The notes below the pieces were generated by a model. The model was not told the DNA's origin. It saw only the letters and a list, made by a program, of their open reading frames with translations, and did no database searches. Position numbers and translations under genes: made by a program. Of a DNA stretch of 64,000 nucleotides, positions 9,007-17,233 are shown piece by piece; position 1 is the stretch's first letter, and each line of letters begins with the position of its first letter. Source of the stretch: Qipengyuania seohaensis (GTDB taxonomy: Bacteria; Pseudomonadota; Alphaproteobacteria; Sphingomonadales; Sphingomonadaceae). The stretch is taken from contig NZ_CP024920.1 in NCBI RefSeq assembly GCF_002795865.1, positions 2,143,001-2,207,000 of the forward strand, in the 5' to 3' direction.

Positions 9007-10138
9007 TTCCGATCAGGTCTGACATCAAAAGTAGGTGCCCGTCATCCAAGTGAGCGTAGCGTGCAGTAGTCGAAGAGTTGCTGTGGCCCAGCAAGCGCCC
9101 AATCATCGGCAGCGTCTCGGATGAACGAACGGCAAGGCTCGCATAGTTGTGCCGCAGATCGTGCAATCTCACGTCCTCAATGCCAGCTTCGACCCTCAGC
9201 ATGCGCCAGAACCATTCGATTGCAGAGACGGGCAGCACATCGAACTGGAAGACGCGCTCATGGCTCCTTCTGCGCGCCAAGCGATCAATGACCGTCCTCG
9301 CCTCTTTGCCAAGCCATACGACACGTGGCCCAGTCTTTGAATCGGTCAGCTTTAGTTTGCGCCCCTGAACTTCGCCCCACGTGAGGTTGAGGATTTCGCC
9401 GCGCCGACATCCTGTCAAAGCGAGAAGCGAAATGACCGCGACCTCGTTCGGCTTGGCAGCGCGATGTCGTGCAAGGGCGACCCCAAGGCGGGCCATTTCG
9501 GCTTCGCTCAAGAAGCGTTCGATCTTTCGCCCCTTGTTGCGCTTCACGCCGCGAAAGGGATTTGAGTGCTCTGGAAGATAGCCCCATGCCTCCGCCTTGC
9601 CGAACATGGCTTTCAGGATTTCCATAGCGCGGTTGGCCGCGCCCGGACCTGCCGAGCGCGTTAGCGTCGCATGCCAGCGCACGGCATCAGCGTGGCCGAT
9701 CTCATCGATGAACTTTCCGGCGAACGCATGGTTTAAATGCGTTCGTCGGTAGATGTCGTGTATCTCAAGCGTGGATGGCTTCCAGGTCGGAGCCGCCACC
9801 TCCCAATAGTGCCGAAGAAAGGCAGCATAGGTCGGCGTGTTTCTTCCGCGTTGCTTCTTGTCCGCCGGATTCTGGCCAAGCTCGATCCTCAAGATGAGGC
9901 GACGCGCAACATCCTTGGCGATCCGCTCGGTCAAAATGGCCGCATCGCCTATGGTGATGAGCCTCTGCTTGCCGCCCATCGTGCGCTGAAGAACATAACT
10001 CTTCCTGCCTGATGGATGGATACGCTCACCAAAACCGGGAAGGATGTAGTCGAACTTCGTGCGGCGCTTTCCGGCATCACCCGGAACGATGCGCGCGAGC
10101 TCCTCAGCAAGGATACGTTTGAGGTCGTAGCTGGTCAT
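8960..10138 (-). CDS. Tyrosine-type site-specific recombinase (integrase) A
   Basis: The 392-residue protein has the full catalytic set: R245 in TGCRRGE, K268 in DSKTG, H326 and R329 in LHDLRH, H352 in LLGHS and nucleophile Y361 in ARYAHL. The N-terminal 100 residues resemble the arm-binding/DUF4102-type domain of island integrases and the middle is a SAM-like core-binding domain. It should cut and rejoin the island at its attachment site. Its ATG overlaps the stop of recombinase B (ATGA), so the two are co-translated; the defence operon follows 150 bp downstream on the same strand. Confidence 0.9.
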   Translation of the reverse strand: MTSYDLKRILAEELARIVPGDAGKRRTKFDYILPGFGERIHPSGRKSYVLQRTMGGKQRLITIGDAAILTERIAKDVARRLILRIELGQNPADKKQRGRNTPTYAAFLRHYWEVAAPTWKPSTLEIHDIYRRTHLNHAFAGKFIDEIGHADAVRWHATLTRSAGPGAANRAMEILKAMFGKAEAWGYLPEHSNPFRGVKRNKGRKIERFLSEAEMARLGVALARHRAAKPNEVAVISLLALTGCRRGEILNLTWGEVQGRKLKLTDSKTGPRVVWLGKEARTVIDRLARRRSHERVFQFDVLPVSAIEWFWRMLRVEAGIEDVRLHDLRHNYASLAVRSSETLPMIGRLLGHSNSSTTARYAHLDDGHLLLMSDLIGSEIGRKIAFRPQSRQ

Positions 10139-11379
10139 GCGGCCATCCCCATTGAGTTTGCGAGGCTAGAGCAGATTCGGTCGGCGCTTTCGGAAATGAC
10201 CTCGTCTGCGAGGTGCGCGTATCGGGCGGTCGTTTCGGGAAGCGCATGGCCAAGCAGCTTGCCAATAGTGGCAAGCGGAATGCCTTTTGCGATGGCCACC
10301 GAGGCGAAGCTGTGACGCAAGTCGTGCAGGCGCACGTCGGGCAAAGCTGCCTTGCGCCTGATCTTCTCCCAGTGCTGCCCCAGGTTGATCGGCACTTCGC
10401 GATACATTGCCGGGAATACGAGTTGATCGTCTCCTCGCCGCTGCAGCCCAGCGAGCACAGCGATTGCCTGCGGGTTGAGGTAGATCGTTTTCGGGCCGGT
10501 CTTGCTGTCAGGCAATGCGAGGCGGGGTATCTGGACATAGCGCCAGCGCAGGGTCGCAATCTCTGAAACCCTTGCACCGGTATAGATCAGCATCAGGAGA
10601 GCTGGGACTACGAATGTATTGGCACCATCGTGCTCTGCCAGCACCTTACCGAGCCTTCGATATTCATCGGCTGACAGATAGCGTTCCGGCAGGTCCCGCT
10701 TGAAGCGAGAGACGCCGCGACAGGGGTTGGTGTTCTTCTCGCGATAGCCGAGTTTTTCGGCATATTGCATCATCACCGACATGATCGGGATGCTGCGATT
10801 GAACGCTCCTCCCGCATCGGCCATGCTGTCTCGCCAACGGTTGATGTCAGCCCGTTCGATCGCATCGACGGAAAGCTCACCAAACCGTGGAATCAGCCGC
10901 CTGTCCATGTAGGCCCGCGATGCATCACGCGTCGAAGGTTTCCAATGCGGCGAATAATCGATCCAGAATTCTTCTGCGAACTCTGCAAAAAGTGGAGCCT
11001 TATGCTTCTCCGGAGGGGTAGGCAGATCGGCAAGCGTGGCCTTGATGAGCAATCTGCGCGCGGCAGCGCGCGCGGCGGGAGCGCCCAGCGCACCTGCCGC
11101 CACTCCCGCGCTTCCCAGCGTCACCATTCGCTGCACGCCTCGCGGCCTGTGCTTGACGATCCACGTGAGATGTCCCGACTTGCGTTTGCGAAGTCCGAAG
11201 CCGGGTAGCTCGGTATCCCATGTGATGCCGACTGGAAGCGACTTTCGCCGCGCAACATAACCGGTCAGTTTAAGACGGTGGGACTGTCTGCGACGGGCTA
11301 CTCCTGCGCCTTGGCTACCACCTGATTGCTCGCCCCCTTGGACAAGCAATACCTCTGTTTCTTCGTGATTTTTTGCCAT
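10135..11379 (-). CDS. Tyrosine-type site-specific recombinase (integrase) B
   Basis: This 414-residue recombinase keeps the active-site residues R270 (TGARVSE), K293 (DSKTG), H352/R355 (LHDLRH), H378 (LLGHA) and Y387 (ARYAHL). It is clearly related to recombinase A over the C-terminal half but has its own Ala-rich N-terminal region. Starting at ATG 11379, it is the first gene of the pair and ends in a 4-bp overlap with recombinase A. Paired overlapping recombinases often act together in integration or in directional excision; which one drives this island is unknown. Confidence 0.9.
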   Translation of the reverse strand: MAKNHEETEVLLVQGGEQSGGSQGAGVARRRQSHRLKLTGYVARRKSLPVGITWDTELPGFGLRKRKSGHLTWIVKHRPRGVQRMVTLGSAGVAAGALGAPAARAAARRLLIKATLADLPTPPEKHKAPLFAEFAEEFWIDYSPHWKPSTRDASRAYMDRRLIPRFGELSVDAIERADINRWRDSMADAGGAFNRSIPIMSVMMQYAEKLGYREKNTNPCRGVSRFKRDLPERYLSADEYRRLGKVLAEHDGANTFVVPALLMLIYTGARVSEIATLRWRYVQIPRLALPDSKTGPKTIYLNPQAIAVLAGLQRRGDDQLVFPAMYREVPINLGQHWEKIRRKAALPDVRLHDLRHSFASVAIAKGIPLATIGKLLGHALPETTARYAHLADEVISESADRICSSLANSMGMAA

Positions 11380-11551
11380 GCCATGCAGCTACCGCTGCGT
11401 CCGGCCTAGTCATCAGCATAAGCCGGAGGTAGTCGGATGTCGCCGTGCATGATACCTTCCGGCCAGTCGAACGCGACTCGCCTTAATTTGGTAGCTCCTT
11501 GTTGCGACCGTTTCTGGTTCCCTGAGCCCGAACCCTGCCCGAGGTCCGGCT

Positions 11552-11842
11552 ATGCCAACCTACAATCTGATATTCCATGAAGACGGCCACGGTGTTGAAA
11601 AGCGTGTTGAGCTCGAAGGCCAGAACGTCGCCTGTGTTTTTTCCGCTTTGGAGAGCGAAGCCGCATCGCGTTTGGTGGAGGTATGGACAGGGGAACAGCG
11701 TGTTGCTTTGGTTGAGCGTGATCGGTCGGGCCTCTGGACGGTGCAGAGTGACTCTCGAACGGTATCCGGTGACGTCGGAACGTTGCCGGGCGAAAAGTCG
11801 CGACCGCAGCAGCACGCGAACACGCAAGAGGCATCCACGTGA
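11552..11842 (+). CDS. Small conserved-type hypothetical protein
   Basis: A 96-residue frame starts at ATG 11552 with a GAGG ribosome site seven bases upstream. The start (MPTYNLIFHEDG) resembles small single-domain proteins that are frequent in sphingomonads and rhizobia (DUF6894-like), but this is a weak impression. The C-terminal third is hydrophilic and Gln/Ser-rich. It stands alone, divergent from the recombinase pair. No function can be given. Confidence 0.45.
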   Translation: MPTYNLIFHEDGHGVEKRVELEGQNVACVFSALESEAASRLVEVWTGEQRVALVERDRSGLWTVQSDSRTVSGDVGTLPGEKSRPQQHANTQEAST

Positions 11843-12089
11843 AAATGTAGAGCAATCCTAAGCCATAATTCGCGACAACGATCGCCGTGTATCCGGCGAG
11901 CACAGTCCATCGGGCGATTCAAGCAAGGTGTAGTGCAATCTTGACCCTCTAGGTGCCATGCCGCGCGAACGTATGTAATCGGGTCGTAAGCCGAATGGCA
12001 GCTTTCCGCACTTTGGCCACTGGAACCGGACAGTCAGTTTACGGCCCAAAAGCGGTCTTTGGCCTGCAAAGCTCGAAGCGATTACGGTC

Positions 12090-12767
12090 GTGGCAATGAA
12101 ATTGTCCAATGATTCGAGTGCCTATCTTTGTCATCTACGGTGCACCAAAAAGGCAGAAGGGCGTTGGGAGCCCTGCGACAAGGATCCCTCGTCGTGGCTG
12201 TATCTGAATCCTCAGCCAGTGACCGAGGGAACCTCGTTCGGCGTGTTACGGAAAACTTTTTGGGGCCGTGTTAACTCGGGGCACGAATTTGGTTGGCGAA
12301 AAACCCACCTCGGCCCGGACTTCGCAGGATCGGACCAATCGGTCTGGGCGCCGAATGCAGAGAGGGTGGAGGTCGTCTTGCCAGCGAAAGCCGACGATCT
12401 TCTCAGCGATCCTTGTGAGTTGTTGCGGCAAACCGATAAGTTCGCTGCGCCTAACAAACAGGCACTACTCACCTACTGGACAATGCCTCTCGGCACTGCC
12501 GAGCGCCTTCATATCGCCTGGGAATGTGTGAGGAGCTTCGCGCGACTGATCGCATGTGAGCGTGACCTTGGCAGCATTGTCGCGCTGCATAGTCCAGGTG
12601 TCATCGGAGCGGATTTTCCGCTCCATGCTCACCTCCTCATCGTCCCGCGTAAGTTGGGATGGGGGATTAAGCACGGACCCTATGATCAAACGCTTATTCG
12701 TGACGACGGGCAGGAGATCCTTGGCCGGCTATGGGCGAGCCATCGCAATGGCGAAGGCATTTCCTAA
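12090..12767 (+). CDS. Relaxase-like (MobA/MobL-type) orphan protein, tentative
   Basis: The 225-residue product begins at GTG 12090, with ATG 12096 as the alternative. Residues about 125-225 have the layout of the MobA/MobL relaxase domain: a TYWTMPLGT strand, a long helix, IVALHSPG, and then LHAHLLIVPR, an HxH metal site as in HUH enzymes, followed by a strand and DDGQEILGRLW. I see no Tyr placed as a convincing nicking nucleophile and no helicase or primase extension, so it is much shorter than working relaxases. A HIT-type hydrolase is an alternative reading of the HxH site. It may be a remnant of a mobilisable element or a repurposed HUH protein. Confidence 0.5.
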   Translation: MAMKLSNDSSAYLCHLRCTKKAEGRWEPCDKDPSSWLYLNPQPVTEGTSFGVLRKTFWGRVNSGHEFGWRKTHLGPDFAGSDQSVWAPNAERVEVVLPAKADDLLSDPCELLRQTDKFAAPNKQALLTYWTMPLGTAERLHIAWECVRSFARLIACERDLGSIVALHSPGVIGADFPLHAHLLIVPRKLGWGIKHGPYDQTLIRDDGQEILGRLWASHRNGEGIS

Positions 12768-12957
12768 GCGCTGACCAGCAGCTCGATCTCGGAGAGTGTC
12801 TTGGACTTTTCAGGGTCGAGCCGCGCGGATGATCGGTTGCGAACGTTTTCCCGAGAATTTGAGTAGAGTCTAACCTCGCCCATGGCCCCAAGAAACGGCG
12901 TTCTTGCCGGAGATTTGGCTCGCTGGCAGACCGTCCTCCTTGCGGTCATTCCAAGCC

Positions 12958-13554
12958 TCACCATCTGTCATTAGTCCGCTCGAACGACAGCTCGCTTTTA
13001 CATGACCGACACAGTTCGCGAGCGCCAGCGACCGGCCCGTGGGTCCATGTCCGCCAGTCCCGTTCGGATAGTAAGACAGGCATGCGGGCGTGCAGATCGG
13101 CAGTGAGGCCAACACTATCGGTCATGACCATGGAATAGGCAGCACCCCAGTCGTCAGTATCGCACCAGATGCCGGCGACGGCGAAGATTTCGGCGTCAGG
13201 GCGGGTAAGCCATGTGCGCGTTTTGCGGCCGGTCGCTCCTTCCGCTTCCGCCCAGCCAGTGACCGGGATCAGGCAGCGGCGCGCTTCGAAACTGTAGCGC
13301 CAGAAAAACGTGTCGAGCTTATCGGCTCGGGCGTTGTTGATCGGTTTTGGCTTGAGCGCCTCACCAGTTCGCTTGCTTTTCAACACAAGGGGGAAGCCCC
13401 ACGTCATCTGGCGGAGGCGACCATCGGCAATGACCGCTCCGGGATAACCAGGAAACACCTCGTCGCCGAAATTCGCGCCGTCGAGCTCGCTAACAGCGTC
13501 AAACCATGCGGCGGCCTCGCCTACAGCCTTCGTCATACGGTAAAGATTGCACAT
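12958..13554 (-). CDS. SRAP/HMCES-family protein (abasic-site DNA-protein crosslinker)
   Basis: The 198-residue protein fits the SOS-response-associated peptidase family (YedK/HMCES). The catalytic Cys2 follows the initiator Met (MCNLYRMT), N74 lies in NNARAD, E103 in TGWAEAE and H155 in DLHARMPVLL. These proteins form a thiazolidine crosslink with abasic sites in single-stranded DNA and shield them from cleavage. Length is normal for the family. It is transcribed divergently from the small gene at 13618 with a 63-bp gap, so they may share a control region. Such genes are common as accessory copies on islands. Confidence 0.9.
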   Translation of the reverse strand: MCNLYRMTKAVGEAAAWFDAVSELDGANFGDEVFPGYPGAVIADGRLRQMTWGFPLVLKSKRTGEALKPKPINNARADKLDTFFWRYSFEARRCLIPVTGWAEAEGATGRKTRTWLTRPDAEIFAVAGIWCDTDDWGAAYSMVMTDSVGLTADLHARMPVLLSERDWRTWTHGPVAGARELCRSCKSELSFERTNDRW

Positions 13555-13617
13555 AGAAAGAGCCTACCTCGCACCAAATGCGATTGGCAACACGTTCCCT
13601 TTGTGTTCTCATATCGC

Positions 13618-13893
13618 ATGATGATTCGCCCAAACGATGATGAGCTCCGCCGCGTGATCGAAATCCCGCTCCATACCGCCAAGCCCTACGCATTGCGCGG
13701 CGTGTTCACCGAAACGCGCGCGCTGGACCGGGAGGTGGCTGTGAAGACATTGTCGCAGCGAATTATGGCTTCGCTCCGCCGCTACGAGATTATGCGGGAG
13801 CCCAACGCCTATGAGCAGGGCGACAGAACCTTACCCCTGTTTGACGATGTGAAGGAGGGTAGGGTGGGCGCGCGCAAATTGGGTGGCCGCTAG
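13618..13893 (+). CDS. Small hypothetical protein divergent from SRAP gene
   Basis: About 91 residues from ATG ATG at 13618/13621 to the stop at 13893. The product is basic and predicted helical, with no recognisable domain. Longer upstream reading in the same frame runs antisense through the SRAP gene and is not credible. Its back-to-back placement with the SRAP gene suggests common control, perhaps in DNA damage, but I see no LexA box that I would defend. Confidence 0.5.
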   Translation: MMIRPNDDELRRVIEIPLHTAKPYALRGVFTETRALDREVAVKTLSQRIMASLRRYEIMREPNAYEQGDRTLPLFDDVKEGRVGARKLGGR

Positions 13894-14239
13894 GAAGGAA
13901 AAAACCATCCTGTCAGGGGCTTACTGTTTGTTGGGGCCAACTTTTTAGGCTGCCCGAGACTCCATCGTGACGTCATATCGAAAGGCCCATACTTCGTTTC
14001 TGTGGCCGTGATGCGCCATTTAGGAATCGCTCGGGAATTTCGTTAACTGACCTTCAGTTCTCGGCGGGGATAATGCCGACAGCCGACTGAGGGCGTGACT
14101 GGTCACTTCTTCTGAAGCAGGTCCCAGTTTCGTTTCTTTGTTCGGCGCGCAGGCTCGCACCGAGAGGGCTATCAAATGTCAAATCGCATTCGCTGGATCG
14201 GATCGCTAGCTCCGCCTTCCGCTGTTTTGGAGGTCGGGC
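13894..14239. other. Non-coding gap between small gene and Crp/Fnr remnant
   Basis: No frame here looks coding on either strand. The only functional signal I see is a GGAGG ribosome site at its right end, six bases before ATG 14240. The stretch may hold the promoter of that truncated gene. Confidence 0.4.
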
Positions 14240-14395
14240 ATGTCACTCTACACCGTGCATTACACATTGTCGGGAGACCCGGAGATCGAGGCAGGAATGG
14301 AATATAGCGCCGACACTATGGAAGGCGTGTTTGCGAAGCTGGAACGCATTCGCGGGTTGTCATCAGCAGCGCTATACGAAGACCACCAGCGTGCA
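14240..14395 (+). pseudogene. Gene fragment fused out of frame to a Crp/Fnr remnant
   Basis: A good ribosome site (GGAGG) and ATG 14240 start a reading frame whose first 50 or so codons look like real coding sequence (MSLYTVHYTLSGDPEIEAG). Past about 14395 this frame, which stays open to 14857, reads a Crp/Fnr gene in the wrong register and gives low-complexity Arg-rich protein. I infer a deletion that joined the 5' end of one gene to the middle of another. The coordinate of the junction is approximate. Confidence 0.45.
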
Positions 14396-14873
14396 ATCGC
14401 TAACAGCCGTGAGATTGGCAGAAGTGCCCCATACCGAGCTGAGCCAGCTGGTTGCGACGATGCCTCACCTGGCGCGCGCGCTCTGGTTCTCGACTCTTCT
14501 CGACGCAGCGATGCACAGGGAATGGATTTTTCGGCTCGGTCGGCTCAATGCCGAAGGTCGCATCGCGCACCTCATTGCCGAACTGGCGGAACGCCTTCGC
14601 CTGGTCGGCCTGTTCGAGGAAGGCGAGCTTCCCGTCCCGCTTTTGCAACGGGACTATGCCGAGGCCTGCGGGATCTCTCCTGTGCATGCCAATCGCAGCT
14701 TCAGAACACTCAAGGAGCGCGGCGCAATCGTGATGGAGGGAGAGGCCAGATTACGGATCCTCGACGAGAAGCAGCTACGCGATTTGGCGCAGTTCGACGG
14801 CTCATACCTTTATGGCACTGGTGTTCTGGGCCTAGAAGCGCTCACGGACCGCAATGATCCTCCCCAGTGCTGA
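14331..14873 (+). pseudogene. Truncated Crp/Fnr-family transcription regulator
   Basis: From about 14390 this frame reads as the C-terminal half of a Crp/Fnr regulator: the dimer helix (HREWIFRLGRLNAEGRIAHL), a PLLQRDYAEACGISPVHANR helix-turn-helix and the closing LRILDEKQLRDLAQFD segment. The N-terminal cyclic-nucleotide or Fe-S sensor domain of roughly 100 residues is gone. The first 20 codons of the frame come from foreign sequence. Without its sensor it is probably inactive, though a short DNA-binding protein could still be made from an internal start. Confidence 0.7.
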
Positions 14874-15062
14874 CAGGCTTAAACCAGACCATATGTGTTT
14901 GAATGTGGGCGGCGAGATAGCTTCCACCGAGAAGCTAAAATCTGTTGGCATGAGAAAGTCCAGGGCCGGCCCCAAATCGTAACGCTACGTCACTCTAATA
15001 GGAGTAAATTATCCAAAAGTGATTTACTTTCTCTAGCATTTATAAACTGGTTTCTGGTCACG

Positions 15063-15710
15063 CTAGATTTGGGGTAGGAGGGTCAATCCCATACCGATAA
15101 GGTAGATACTATAGCCGTCTTCGTCTTTGCTTTCAAACGCTTGTTCTGCTTGGTCTCGGGCTTCTCGCGTTGGATATAACGAAAGTTCAAACCCTCCTTC
15201 CCATTCGTGAGCAAAAAAATATGCGAAACCCGTGGCGAGAATTTGATGGGTGGGGTCGTTTTCCGTGATCGACACCGCGGTGACATCCGACGACATTTCA
15301 CCGAAGAACGTCTCATCACTGAAGAACGTCTCATAATGACTGGCGCGAAAAGCCTCGTCTGCAGCCCGCGCTAATTCCTCGGTATTGAAGAGCGTCACTA
15401 TTAGATGACCTCCGACCTCCAAAATCAACGCATGAACGGTTCGTTCGCACGTCGATCTAGCAATTGAGGACATGACGGGGGCGTTGTTTTCCCAACTCGA
15501 AGTATTGGCGAATTTTGCTAAAGCCTTCACTTCATTTGAAATGCAATTTGCAAGATATTCCCATGGACCGCCAAAGCCTTCATACAAGCAAAAGAAGTAG
15601 ACATAGTCCTCTGCCTTCTGTTTGAGCAGCTCATTAATTACCACGTTTTTGCAATCCGTCGCACGATGAAGGTTTTTCGAAGGGTTCGATTTTGCTGGAG
15701 ATTGCGCCAT
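15063..15710 (-). CDS. Hypothetical protein paired with HTH gene
   Basis: The 215-residue protein has no domain I recognise. It is acidic, mixed alpha/beta in appearance and encoded by DNA visibly richer in AT than the chromosome, typical of recent acquisition. It starts at ATG 15710, one base after the stop of the upstream HTH gene, so the two form a transcription unit. That linkage suggests an accessory protein regulated with, or by, the HTH protein. Confidence 0.6.
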   Translation of the reverse strand: MAQSPAKSNPSKNLHRATDCKNVVINELLKQKAEDYVYFFCLYEGFGGPWEYLANCISNEVKALAKFANTSSWENNAPVMSSIARSTCERTVHALILEVGGHLIVTLFNTEELARAADEAFRASHYETFFSDETFFGEMSSDVTAVSITENDPTHQILATGFAYFFAHEWEGGFELSLYPTREARDQAEQAFESKDEDGYSIYLIGMGLTLLPQI

Positions 15711-15711
15711 C

Positions 15712-15954
15712 TTAATCTTCCCCGCCCAGGCGTTTGCACTCGAATGCCGGCAGCGTGTCCAAAAACTGCCTCAGGTCGTCTACGCAGACGATGGTGCGAC
15801 GCCCGACCTTGCGGGCAGTCAGGCTCCCGTCACGAAGAGCCAGATAGATCGTCGAGCGTGAGAGCCGAGCGATACGTGCTGCTTCATCAATCGTAAGCGC
15901 GATGGGGTTCAGCCGTTCGGGCTCGGCTGACTCGTTTGGGTTCGATCTATCCAT
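15712..15954 (-). CDS. Excisionase/AlpA-type helix-turn-helix protein
   Basis: I place the start at ATG 15954, which has a GGAGAG ribosome site about five bases upstream; an upstream in-frame start at 16050 lacks one. The 80-residue product has a MerR-like winged HTH of the excisionase family: ALTIDEAARIARLSRSTIYLA, then GSLTARKVGRRTIV and the recognition segment DDLRQFLDTLP. Such proteins direct excision by tyrosine recombinases or switch on island genes. It lies about 1.1 kb from the tRNA-Val end of the island, where a recombination directionality factor would be expected. Confidence 0.75.
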   Translation of the reverse strand: MDRSNPNESAEPERLNPIALTIDEAARIARLSRSTIYLALRDGSLTARKVGRRTIVCVDDLRQFLDTLPAFECKRLGGED

Positions 15955-16050
15955 GGTCTCTCTCCGTTTGGGTCTACGGACAAGCCTATGGATTTTTGAA
16001 ATTATTGAGGGTTCGAAAATAAGTCGCAATCTGGAACGATATTTGTGCAC

Positions 16051-16878
16051 CTAGCGAGCTTGAGGCTTCATCGCTGTGTGACGTTGTTCTTTCCAATCCC
16101 CGAGAGGATGAACTACTGTCGTCTGCGCTGCCTTGTGGGCGTCGAAGACCTTCTTATGCGTCATCTTCGCACCTGTAATTTTCACGGCGGCTGCGTGCAT
16201 AAACCTTATACTTGGGCCTCCCTCCCCCGCGTCGTTTATGCTTGTCGGTGTGTTCCCGCCGCCCCAAAAAATTGCGTATTCGAGGCCCAACCGTCCGATC
16301 AGAAGATGAAACCGCTCGTCAGCCTTGCGGCCAGACTGAGGGTTGCCAGGCTCTTTTCTATCCATTCTTTCGCAAACGTCACAGAGTATTTGTAAAGACC
16401 TTACAAACTGGAACCCGTCTAGGTCGATACCTGAAAAAATGTGCTTATCGGTGAATAATGCCAGATTCATTTGCTCGAATTTTGTCGTCGGGGTCATATC
16501 GAAGCATTGTAAAAGTGCGATTGACTTGTCTCTTACATCTCTAAGATGCGACTTACGCTCAAGGGAGGTATGGATAGGCTTTGACCTCATGCCCGCTTCG
16601 TAAAGTGAGTCGATTGCACCTAGGCTCAGCTGCATCTCCTTCAACTGTCTCAACTTAAGTGCGGGCGCTATTTTCGGTGATCGGGAGCCTCTAACTGTCT
16701 TGTCCAAATTTAGGCAATCCGTGAGTGAGAAAAGAGGCGTGTCGCAGAGATTTTTTCCCGTAGCATTCATGGGAGGATCGGATTTCATACTCTTTCCATC
16801 TTCAACTGTGATTTCGGGAAATAGGCCAAATTCCTGGAGCGTGTCTTGTGTTCGATGCAACCGGTTAATATTGATCAA
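16051..16878 (-). CDS. Hypothetical island protein
   Basis: A 275-residue frame with TTG 16878 as its only plausible upstream start; ATG 16788 is an alternative 30 codons in. No domain is recognisable. The sequence is AT-rich relative to the chromosome and ends about 95 bp before the start of the HTH gene on the same strand. Being the gene nearest the tRNA-Val attachment end, it was probably carried in with the island. Function unknown. Confidence 0.55.
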   Translation of the reverse strand: MININRLHRTQDTLQEFGLFPEITVEDGKSMKSDPPMNATGKNLCDTPLFSLTDCLNLDKTVRGSRSPKIAPALKLRQLKEMQLSLGAIDSLYEAGMRSKPIHTSLERKSHLRDVRDKSIALLQCFDMTPTTKFEQMNLALFTDKHIFSGIDLDGFQFVRSLQILCDVCERMDRKEPGNPQSGRKADERFHLLIGRLGLEYAIFWGGGNTPTSINDAGEGGPSIRFMHAAAVKITGAKMTHKKVFDAHKAAQTTVVHPLGDWKEQRHTAMKPQAR

Positions 16879-17072
16879 ACGATCCAGCGAAGATCTTCCA
16901 AATTCTCAAGGCGAGAGGCGAGTTGAATCGCGCGGCCCTCGCTGCGGCAGTTGAAGCCTCGAAGATAGGAAGCGGCGCCAACAAAGGGCGGCAAGCGCCA
17001 ATTGGGCTCCGTAGATTTTTTCACGAATTTTTCATGGAAACGCGGACCATCTCTTCTAAGTTCTTGAAAAGA

Positions 17073-17147
17073 TGGTGGGCGCGGCAGGGATTGAACCTGC
17101 GACCCCACCCGTGTGAAGGGTGTGCTCTACCACTGAGCTACGCGCCC
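17073..17147 (-). tRNA. tRNA-Val (anticodon CAC)
   Basis: The minus strand folds into a full cloverleaf. The acceptor stem is GGGCGCG with CGCGCCC, the D arm is GCTCAGTGGTAGAGC, the anticodon stem CACCC/GGGTG encloses TTCACAC (anticodon CAC, reading GUG), and the T arm is GCAGG/CCTGC. CCA is encoded. Its 3' end faces the island and is the likely integration site. Confidence 0.95.
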
Positions 17148-17233
17148 GTCGCATGCGGTCGCGGCAGGTGCCGGACGCTGGACAGGGACGCGCCTTTACG
17201 CAGCGAATCGGGGCATTGCAAGTGCGCCGGGCG

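Larger units (their letters stand above)
1..17072. mobile_element. Integrated genomic island at tRNA-Val (left end outside window)
   Basis: The stretch holds two tyrosine recombinase genes, a restriction-like defence operon, an excisionase-type HTH gene, a relaxase-like gene, a truncated regulator and unknown genes, many visibly richer in AT than the chromosome to the right. It stops at the 3' end of a tRNA-Val gene, a common target of tyrosine integrases; sppA and pyrB lie just beyond. I infer one island or a stack of islands. The second attachment repeat, a copy of the tRNA 3' end, must lie left of position 1 and cannot be seen. The recombinases sit about 5.7 kb from the tRNA, farther than usual, so nested insertions are possible. 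Confidence 0.6.

Noticed and set aside
13090..13617. Long plus-strand extension upstream of the small gene at 13618
   Set aside because: It runs antisense through the SRAP gene, whose motifs prove the minus strand is coding.
16875..17108. 77-codon minus-strand frame reading from the tRNA-Val into the island
   Set aside because: It begins inside the tRNA gene and its product is the usual low-complexity translation of tRNA and flanking sequence.
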